From UBA3839 sp902776985 (GTDB taxonomy: Bacteria; Bacteroidota; Bacteroidia; Bacteroidales; Bacteroidaceae), in assembly GCA_902776985.1 (NCBI GenBank), contig CACYSD010000035.1, positions 1 through 30,855 of the forward strand: DNA of 30,855 nt. The letters run 5' to 3'. The first letter of the stretch is position 1. Each line of letters starts with the position of its first letter. Below, one piece after another: positions 16,309 through 22,012 of the stretch. Both the position numbers and the translations under genes were made by a program. The notes beneath the pieces were generated by a model that was given only the letters and a program-made list of their open reading frames with translations, searched no databases and was not told the DNA's origin.

Positions 16309-16883
16309 TCTCCGAACACTTGATTGATGAGTTTTTCAAACTCCTTGTATGCGAAGGTGTCGTGGAGTTCACTGAGCGCATCTGCCAATCCTCTGTAGTG
16401 CCACTCGTGATCTTTGGGATTCTTGGAGTGGAAAAGATTCCAGAGCCGGTCGCCCTGCTGGACATAGTCGCGGGCGATGGCTCTCATATTCGAGAGCTTG
16501 TCGCCGAGAGCCACAATTTTGGCATCGTGCGAGGCACGGGCAATACGATCAATGGCGGCCTGCTTGCGGGCATGCCAGTTTTCTACACAGTCTCGGCTCT
16601 GATGAGGCTCATCGCTCTCTGCAGCGACAAACGATGCTACACGTTCGCCGAACTCAGAACGTATCTGTTCTATCGTAACGTCGGTATCCTCCACCGTATC
16701 ATGCAGGGCTGCGGCAGCCAGCATTTCCTGGTCAGCAGTCATAGTGGCGACTATTTCCACCGCCTCCATGGGGTGAACGATATAAGGGAAACCCTTGCCT
16801 CGGCGCTCTGTACCGGCATGGGCGCGGACAGCAAAGATGATGGCGCGGTCTAGTAATGTAGTGTCTAAGGGTTTGTTTGTCAT
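16305..16883 (-). CDS. Small alarmone hydrolase (MESH1-like HD domain protein)
   Basis: 192 aa. It has the RSH-type HD architecture: H22 and RRGKGFPYIVHPMEAVEIVA (H37), ALHDTVEDT (H61, D62, E65, D66) and ALGDKLSNMRAI (D128). The H-HD-D set corresponds to the Mn-binding residues of SpoT/MESH1 hydrolases that remove the 3'-pyrophosphate of (p)ppGpp. There is no synthetase domain. The length is close to stand-alone MESH1 proteins. It is translationally coupled to the binding protein (ATGA overlap). Upstream there is only a 90-base gap filled by a gene remnant. A separate synthetase is encoded on the same strand, giving the cluster both arms of alarmone turnover. Confidence 0.88.
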   Translation of the reverse strand: MTNKPLDTTLLDRAIIFAVRAHAGTERRGKGFPYIVHPMEAVEIVATMTADQEMLAAAALHDTVEDTDVTIEQIRSEFGERVASFVAAESDEPHQSRDCVENWHARKQAAIDRIARASHDAKIVALGDKLSNMRAIARDYVQQGDRLWNLFHSKNPKDHEWHYRGLADALSELHDTFAYKEFEKLINQVFGE

Positions 16884-16973
16884 TGGTTATTACAAATAAT
16901 ATGTTTCATCAGTTTATTTATGCCGGTTTGTGCCGAAGCATGCTCACAGAAAAGAAGTGTTACAAGAAACTTT
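16882..16973 (-). pseudogene. Decayed 5' fragment of a DUF4421 gene
   Basis: On the minus strand the frame reads KFLVTLLFCEHASAQTGINK followed by LMKHIICNNQ and a stop, matching the signal peptide of the DUF4421 protein (FLVILVFCGPVMAQTGINKL). The DNA match runs about 55-60 bases (16909-16972 against 7763-7826). There is no start codon, because the fragment follows the cupin stop directly, and the rest of the gene is gone. Its stop overlaps the start of the alarmone hydrolase. Confidence 0.7.
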
Positions 16974-17438
16974 TTATTGCGCCACAGCCAGGTCACTAAT
17001 GCCATCATACGAGAGGTAGAACATGTAGAGGACTACAGTCTTAGTGCCCCTGTTCTCGCCATGGTGTAGAGTGCCTACCATCTCCACGACTGGTTCACCT
17101 TCATTTACTACATACTCTTTGCCCTCCTCGCTGATAATGGTCAGCTCGCCTTGAACCAGAATACCGAAGTTCATCACGGGATGGTAGTGAATTCCCAATT
17201 TCTGGCCTGCGGGAATAACATATTTCTTCGCCACAATTTCAGGCTTGCCTTCGGGATAGTTAGGCAAATCCGCACCGTCCCAGCTCTTCGACGTGCGAAT
17301 CAGTTCTGTAGCTACAACTTTATCCGGGTCTTCCTCCTGTGCATTAGCCTTGTCGCAAGAAACCAGTGATACACTAACTGTCATTGCGCCGCAGATTGTC
17401 AGGATGGCGGCCATCATCCATACATACATTTTCTTCAT
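16974..17438 (-). CDS. Cupin-domain lipoprotein
   Basis: 154 aa. The signal sequence resembles those of its neighbours (MMAAILTICGAMTV) and ends in LVSC, with the acylated cysteine at 28. Residues about 65-150 form one cupin domain. Motif 1 is GIHYHPVMNFGILVQGEL (H84, H86), with Asn where the usual Glu stands, and motif 2 includes GTLHHGENRG (H125, H126). Such small periplasmic cupins bind a metal and a small ligand; the substrate is unknown. It lies 27 bases after the nucleoside-hydrolase gene. Directly behind its stop begins the DUF4421 remnant, so its 3' side is a rearrangement junction. Confidence 0.88.
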   Translation of the reverse strand: MKKMYVWMMAAILTICGAMTVSVSLVSCDKANAQEEDPDKVVATELIRTSKSWDGADLPNYPEGKPEIVAKKYVIPAGQKLGIHYHPVMNFGILVQGELTIISEEGKEYVVNEGEPVVEMVGTLHHGENRGTKTVVLYMFYLSYDGISDLAVAQ

Positions 17439-17465
17439 AATAGTGTTATTATTGTTTTTGTTTTA

Positions 17466-18449
17466 TTAATAATGATTTTTGTTTGCTTTGCGTATCTTCT
17501 CCAGCATTTGCGCTGCCCACTCTTCGGAGCCAGACAGCTGGTAGCGGCAGTTACCCGTGGCAGAGAGAGTGAAGATAGTCTCAGCCTGGTCGGTGAGGGT
17601 CACAGTGCCACGTTCAGAGAGAGAGAACAGACTATCGCCCTCCACTGCCTGAATGACGGGCATAACATCCCACATGCGCTGGCCGGTGTTGCAGTCGCAT
17701 TGCATATATACCTGCTTGATAGGATGTGCGTCGGTCCACGAGACATCGGCGATGACCTGCTCAGGCGTATATTCCACGTCCTGTCCTGCCTCCATCGGCG
17801 AGAATACCATATCGACCTCCTGCGGCCATTTCTGGAAGAAGGTCTTGGCGAACGTGAGGCTCTGGGCAAAGTTGAAATCGGGTTCCTCGGCCTCACCGAA
17901 CACACCGCCCTGAAGATAGATACATTTCACTTTCTGGCGCACAAGTTCCACGCCTGACAGCAATGAATACTTGTCGGCACCGGATGCCAGCAACTGTGCC
18001 AGACAGGTGACGAAGCCTACACTCACGATGCTCACCGTGTGGTCGGGCTGCGCGGCCAGCAGACGGCGGTAGAGCCGCCAGCCGTCGGGCAACGCCGAAT
18101 AGTCGGCTATGGAGCGGCTGAACATCTGATATCCCTCGCCATCTTTCGTATCAGCCACGTGAGCATAGTCAATCCACACCTTCGGATCCTTGATGCCATT
18201 GCGGATAAGTCCGACTGGCACGTCGCTATGGTCGAAGTACGTATTCATCACGTCGGCAAAGGCAGCATTCCCTTCGCCCTCTCTGTCAACCATTACACCG
18301 AGCAGGCGGCAACGTCCCTCGTCCTCGTAGCGATAGAGCATTTCCAAGGCGAAGAGGTCGTCGGCCGACGAGCCGATGTCGGTGTCGAAGATGATGACGA
18401 TGTCAATGCGGTCATCGTGCCGCAAACGAGGATGGCGGCCAGCTTCCAT
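17466..18449 (-). CDS. Inosine-uridine nucleoside hydrolase family protein; signal peptide out of frame
   Basis: The 327-aa frame contains the Ca2+-binding nucleoside hydrolase signature in IVIIFDTDIGSSADDLFALEM (D22, D24, D30, D31), the GNAAFADVMNTYF and VSIVSVGFVTCLAQLL segments and a C-terminal MWDVMPVIQAV. Family members cleave the N-glycosidic bond of ribonucleosides. The ATG at 18449 gives an atypical basic start (MEAGRHPRLRHDDR). A proper signal peptide (MMQRTKLWKLAAILVCGTMTAL) begins at 18469 but lies in another frame and runs out of phase at about 18405-18420. So either the intact gene needs a one-base change, or it is now a cytoplasmic protein, or a pseudogene. Relatives in Bacteroidota are usually exported. 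Confidence 0.8.
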   Translation of the reverse strand: MEAGRHPRLRHDDRIDIVIIFDTDIGSSADDLFALEMLYRYEDEGRCRLLGVMVDREGEGNAAFADVMNTYFDHSDVPVGLIRNGIKDPKVWIDYAHVADTKDGEGYQMFSRSIADYSALPDGWRLYRRLLAAQPDHTVSIVSVGFVTCLAQLLASGADKYSLLSGVELVRQKVKCIYLQGGVFGEAEEPDFNFAQSLTFAKTFFQKWPQEVDMVFSPMEAGQDVEYTPEQVIADVSWTDAHPIKQVYMQCDCNTGQRMWDVMPVIQAVEGDSLFSLSERGTVTLTDQAETIFTLSATGNCRYQLSGSEEWAAQMLEKIRKANKNHY

Positions 18450-18507
18450 AGTTTCGTTCTTTGCATCATCGTTGATGTTTTGATGTTATTCTTTGTTTTG
18501 TTGGTGA

Positions 18508-18555
18508 CCAGTGTGGGAAAATTCCGAGCAAGCTCGCCTTTCGCACCCACACTGG
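18508..18555. other. Two-tier hairpin between the lipocalin-like and nucleoside hydrolase genes
   Basis: Outer arms CCAGTGTGGG (18508-18517) and CCCACACTGG (18546-18555) are perfect. Inside them CGAGC (18525-18529) and GCTCG (18532-18536) form a second stem. It lies in the 102-base gap between the 18572 stop and the signal-peptide ATG at 18469. No T-run follows, so it may be an mRNA-processing or partial termination element. Confidence 0.55.
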
Positions 18556-18571
18556 CCTGTAGCTTATGGAT

Positions 18572-19381
18572 TTACTTTACTTTGGTCATCTCGAAGGTGG
18601 CGGTATAGGTGGTGCCGTCCTCTCGCTGGCGAAGGGCCTTCCACTTCATCACGCCGTTCTGGATGCTCTCAATCTCCCACCACTCGCGGTTCTCCTTCTG
18701 GCCTTCGCCAACGTTCTGCCAGCGGGTGCAGAGCAGATTGCCATCAACGAAATAGTCGTGAAGGACGTCGTCGCTGAGCTGCCATAGGCCGTCCACTTTG
18801 TGGTAATAGCGGAAAGTGCCGTCGGCCAGGTACTCCCAACAATGGTTCTCGCCATCGTCGAACTCCGAGCCCTCAGCACCAGTGCTGCGACCCTCCCACA
18901 TGCCGAGGATGGCCTGGTTGTAGTCATCGGTAATACGTATCAAAGTCTCCTTCGATTCCATCTTGATCTGTTCTACACCATCAATAGATATGGTGTTAGA
19001 AAAATCCTCATCCATCTTATTGGCATCGATAGCATTAACCTTAACTATTGTATTGACAAATGTATGCTCATCAAGCTGGTTTGCACAAGTAATGACGTTA
19101 CCATCTATCGTGTAGTCTAACAGGTCATTACGATGCCAGAAGTTCATATACGACAGGCTAATACTCACCTTGTTGGCCGACTTGAAATCAATAACCATCT
19201 TTTGATTGGTGAGTGCCGGTTTACCATCTTTTTCGTCAATTATCCACTTGCCGATAACCTTCTCAGGCAGGTTGAGGTCATCCTTTGCGGAATTGTCATC
19301 GTCCTTGCTGCACGATGTCAGCACTGTTGCGCCGCAGAAAGTCAGGATGGCGGCTAGCATCCAATTCATCTTCGTTTTCAT
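18572..19381 (-). CDS. Surface lipoprotein with two lipocalin-like segments (copy 1), first gene of the cluster
   Basis: 269 aa, the first gene after the 787-bp intergenic region. The signal peptide (MNWMLAAILTFCGATVLTSC, acylated C24) is followed by SKDDDNS, which fits a Lys-acidic surface-export signal. Segments KVIGKWIIDEKDGKPAL and AILGMWEGRSTG start two lipocalin-like beta domains. It is a paralogue of the protein at 7892-8701, with the same length and a nearly identical end (EWWEIESIQNGVMKWKALR). The DNA of the last 150 bases or so is also very close, pointing to recent duplication or gene conversion. The ligand is unknown. Confidence 0.88.
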   Translation of the reverse strand: MKTKMNWMLAAILTFCGATVLTSCSKDDDNSAKDDLNLPEKVIGKWIIDEKDGKPALTNQKMVIDFKSANKVSISLSYMNFWHRNDLLDYTIDGNVITCANQLDEHTFVNTIVKVNAIDANKMDEDFSNTISIDGVEQIKMESKETLIRITDDYNQAILGMWEGRSTGAEGSEFDDGENHCWEYLADGTFRYYHKVDGLWQLSDDVLHDYFVDGNLLCTRWQNVGEGQKENREWWEIESIQNGVMKWKALRQREDGTTYTATFEMTKVK

Positions 19382-19433
19382 AATTGTTTAGTTTTTAGAT
19401 ATTATTATAATAATTCGTTATTTCCTTTGTGTT

Positions 19434-19554
19434 TTGTCCCGCAGATATTGCAGAAACCGCTGAAATTATAATTTTGAATAATTTTCCTCACGCTCGGAAA
19501 AGCTCATACAAGCATGGCTCTACTCTCGCTTAATTGGAAAATTCTGCGGGACAA
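19434..19554. other. 12-bp inverted repeat enclosing a structured leader candidate
   Basis: TTGTCCCGCAGA (19434-19445) and TCTGCGGGACAA (19543-19554) are perfect complements 97 bases apart. Between them lie the palindrome AAATTATAATTT (19464-19475) and TTTTCC/GGAAAA arms around a short loop near 19483-19502. The block ends 53 bases before the first ATG of the cluster and would be in its 5' leader. Confidence 0.5.
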
Positions 19555-19641
19555 TTCTATCTCTTCAAGTTTTTTTGTTTTGATAATTTGATAATTATTA
19601 GGTTGATTATTTGTTTCAAAAATTCGATTTTTCACGTTTTC

Positions 19642-19657
19642 AAAGTCTATAGACTTT
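19642..19657. promoter_or_regulatory. Perfect 16-bp palindrome, operator candidate
   Basis: AAAGTCTATAGACTTT is a perfect dyad. Its half-site AAAGTCTA recurs at 19758-19765. The place, about 260 bases upstream of the cluster, suits a dimeric regulator, but no factor can be named. Confidence 0.4.
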
Positions 19658-19932
19658 AAATTGCACGCTAAAAATATACATTTCCTTCCAAAAAACCATA
19701 ACTTTACACTCCCCTACTGCATTTTTTTACGATTTTGAGACTATTTTGTAAATTTTGAAAGTCTAACTCTCGTGAATGTTACAAAATTGAAAGAAATTTC
19801 ATTTTTCTAAAATTATATTTAAAGCTCTTTTTAAAAACAAAAACCATCAAAACCCTTGTTTGCACTGTCTGCTTTTTGACCATTTTTCTGTACAACCAAG
19901 TATAAAGTCAGGGAAACGTAAGTTAAAAGTTG

Positions 19933-19992
19933 AAATACTGATACGATTTATGAAAATACTGATACGATTTTTATAAATCGTGTCAGTATTTT
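19933..19992. repeat. Two direct and one inverted copy of AATACTGATACGATTT
   Basis: AAATACTGATACGATTT occurs at 19933-19949 and again at 19954-19970, 21 bp apart, and inverted (AAATCGTGTCAGTATTT) at 19975-19991. Copies 2 and 3 pair into an 18-bp stem with a 4-base loop and one G-U pair. It may be a regulator-binding array, the terminator of the AraC gene ending at 20169, or both. Confidence 0.75.
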
Positions 19993-20168
19993 AAGAATTT
20001 TCTATAGTGTTTTTATGTTTTTACCGAACTTCGGATAAGTTTGAACTATACTTCCGACAAGTTGCTAAAGCAACAATGGAACAATTTATTTTGGGTCGCT
20101 ACGCGAGAAATTATAAAAAAATTAATTCAAAAAATGATAAAAAATATCATCGCGCTGAAGCGCTGGGA

Positions 20169-21290
20169 TTAGTCACCATTTGTGTTGTGCATCCATGCAG
20201 TTACGCTCATGCCAGTGCGCTGCTTGAAAGCGAGGCTGAAGGTGCTGTAGCTGCGGTAGCCGCTTTCGCTTGCCAACAGTTGGGCTACGACGGGGTGTCC
20301 GGATGCAAGTATCTCGTGGTAGCGGCTGATGAAGTAGTTGATGCGCAGGTTGTTGATATAGGTGTTGTAGGTAATGCTCTGACGGGAGAAATACTGGCTG
20401 AGATACGAGCGGTTGGTACCAATCACTTGGGCCAGCTGCAGGAGGGTAAGGTCGTTCTGCAGGTAAAGCTTAGTGGCGACGCAGTGCTGATGTAGCAGCC
20501 CGCTGATGTAGTCGACGTCGAGATACCCACTCGCTGACCAGTCCTCCTTATCTTCGGTCTCTAAATGCTCCGATTCCTGAGATAGGGGCTGGAGGTAAGC
20601 CTCCAAGTTTGGCAGTGTCTCCACACGCCACAGCAGAAGACCGACAAGCACAAGTTCGATGATATGTATAATCCAGATAAAGAGCATGTCGTTAGCAAGA
20701 ACATAGATGACAAACAGCAGCATGCAGACGAGCGACGCCGTCTGGATCAGCCACACCTTCTTGTTCTCAAGGTCGGCATAGTTATCGTTCAGCCAGCGTC
20801 CGTACTGCCTTGAAGCGAATATCATATATCCGGTAAAGACCAGGCATAGCAAAACGAGGTAAGCCACAGCAATCTGCCCGAGAAGAAGTCTGGGCCAAGC
20901 CATATAGACTCCCCAAAGCACCATAAACGGTATCATCGCCACCAGGAATGGCCACACGTGTCGACGGCGGTCCTGAAGCATGGCAAGCAGCATGCCGGCA
21001 AAGGTAGCGAAAAGCAACACGCAGTCGAGCATGCCAAGCACCATAAAGGCCATAGAACTCAGGTCGCCTGAGTAGAGGTAGAACAGCAGCCACCAAACAT
21101 GAGCCAGTGACGCTACTGCAAAGAACGATGCAGTCCAACGGCGCAGCCTGACCGGAGATGTAACGCCTGCTGCAATGGCATTGCCTTGGCGAAACAGCAA
21201 GTACAAGGCTGCAATGAGGGGTGTCACTCCCGTTACGCCGTAGAAGATGAAAAACAGTAACTGTTCAGAGGGTATTTTTTCGTATATCAT
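20169..21290 (-). CDS. Membrane-anchored AraC-family transcriptional regulator
   Basis: 373 aa. The N-terminal 225 residues contain about seven hydrophobic helices (for example LLFFIFYGVTGVTPLIAALYL, ASFFAVASLAHVWWLLFYLY, WIIHIIELVLVGLLL). After an acidic linker, residues about 265-370 form an AraC double helix-turn-helix (LTLLQLAQVIGTNRSYLSQYF, then VVAQLLASESGYRSYSTFSLAFKQRTGMSVTAW). Such membrane AraC proteins of Bacteroidota probably sense a signal in the membrane; ligands are unknown. It is transcribed in the same direction as the long cluster and ends about 790 bases before it, with the repeat array 19933-19992 between. It is the obvious candidate to control that cluster (inference). 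Confidence 0.9.
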   Translation of the reverse strand: MIYEKIPSEQLLFFIFYGVTGVTPLIAALYLLFRQGNAIAAGVTSPVRLRRWTASFFAVASLAHVWWLLFYLYSGDLSSMAFMVLGMLDCVLLFATFAGMLLAMLQDRRRHVWPFLVAMIPFMVLWGVYMAWPRLLLGQIAVAYLVLLCLVFTGYMIFASRQYGRWLNDNYADLENKKVWLIQTASLVCMLLFVIYVLANDMLFIWIIHIIELVLVGLLLWRVETLPNLEAYLQPLSQESEHLETEDKEDWSASGYLDVDYISGLLHQHCVATKLYLQNDLTLLQLAQVIGTNRSYLSQYFSRQSITYNTYINNLRINYFISRYHEILASGHPVVAQLLASESGYRSYSTFSLAFKQRTGMSVTAWMHNTNGD

Positions 21291-21323
21291 CGTCTCAAAA
21301 TCTATTTGGTTGCTTTATCGGTG

Positions 21324-21331
21324 CAAAAATA
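21324..21331 (-). promoter_or_regulatory. Candidate -7 box for the AraC-type regulator
   Basis: The minus strand reads TATTTTTG, an exact TAnnTTTG, 34 bases before the ATG at 21290. A -33 element is not clear. Confidence 0.45.
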
Positions 21332-21406
21332 CAAAATTTTTCAACACAGAATAAACAATGGGAAAATAATCAAGGTTAACGCAAAGCTACGACTGTTGCA
21401 AATAAA

Positions 21407-21448
21407 AAGAAGGCGCAGATACACGTGGGTGTGCATCTGCGCCTTCTT
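21407..21448 (-). terminator. Intrinsic terminator of nrdD-nrdG
   Basis: Perfect 14-bp arms AAGAAGGCGCAGAT (21407-21420) and ATCTGCGCCTTCTT (21435-21448), with an inner ACAC/GTGT pair. On the minus strand the stem is followed by TTTTTATTTG. It lies 31 bases after the nrdG stop. Confidence 0.9.
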
Positions 21449-21478
21449 GATATATGGTATGAAGATTGTGGAAAAGCG

Positions 21479-22012
21479 TTACATGGCGTGACGGATGACC
21501 GTCTGGGCAATGAGGGTTGCCTGCTGAGTGAGAGATTCCTCGCGGGCAAGGTACTCATGGACGTCGATGATGCGCTGGTTGCTGCTGCCACGGAAATCAA
21601 GGTAGGGTGAATAGAGTTCCTTCACGAATCGTCCTTCAACCAGTGTGTCGATATACCGGAGCAATGCCTTGAGCTGGGGACGTTCCATGATTTCCTCAAT
21701 GGTGTAGCCTGTGTAGCACCAGATATTCAAGCCTGTCTCCCATTTCAGCATTTTCAGCAGTTTGAGCGTATCGGTAGGGTTGAAGAAGGGATCTCCGCCA
21801 CTGATAGTGATGCCGTCGAGCAGGATGTTGGAATTGATTTCACTGATTATCTCCTGCAGACGTTCTGCTGTGAGTCTCTCACCTGCGTTCGGATTCCACG
21901 ACTCGGGATTGTGACACCCCGGGCAATGGTGCGAACAACCAGCAAGGTAGATGGAGTAGCGAATGCCGTCTCCATCTACGATAGTTTCTGGTATGGTGTT
22001 AATGAGGTTCAT
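21479..22012 (-). CDS. nrdG: Anaerobic ribonucleotide reductase activating protein
   Basis: 177 aa radical-SAM activase. The cluster motif CSHHCPGC (C26, C30, C33; CX3CX2C) is followed by NPESWN, and the glycine-rich SAM segment DGITISGGDPFF comes next, as in NrdG. It uses a 4Fe-4S cluster and S-adenosylmethionine to create the glycyl radical on NrdD, in the cytoplasm and without oxygen. The start overlaps the nrdD stop by four bases (ATGA), so the two are translationally coupled. The length is normal, and a strong terminator follows. Confidence 0.96.
   Translation of the reverse strand: MNLINTIPETIVDGDGIRYSIYLAGCSHHCPGCHNPESWNPNAGERLTAERLQEIISEINSNILLDGITISGGDPFFNPTDTLKLLKMLKWETGLNIWCYTGYTIEEIMERPQLKALLRYIDTLVEGRFVKELYSPYLDFRGSSNQRIIDVHEYLAREESLTQQATLIAQTVIRHAM

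Larger units (their letters stand above)
19382..20168. other. AT-rich 787-bp intergenic region upstream of the long cluster
   Basis: No gene is supported on either strand; frames here are short and unlike any family. The region must hold the promoter of the minus-strand cluster, but I find no exact TAnnTTTG box pointing towards 19381. It does hold a far-spaced inverted repeat (19434-19554), a perfect palindrome (19642-19657) and a repeat/hairpin set (19933-19992), listed separately. Confidence 0.7.

Noticed and set aside
19382..20168. A promoter for the long cluster
   Set aside because: Only near matches to TAnnTTTG pointing towards 19381 were found, each with a mismatch and without a spaced -33 box, so none is called.
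20007..20495. 162-codon plus-strand frame at the end of the AraC gene
   Set aside because: Most of it is antisense to the AraC coding region, and the front part is AT-rich intergenic sequence with no family features.
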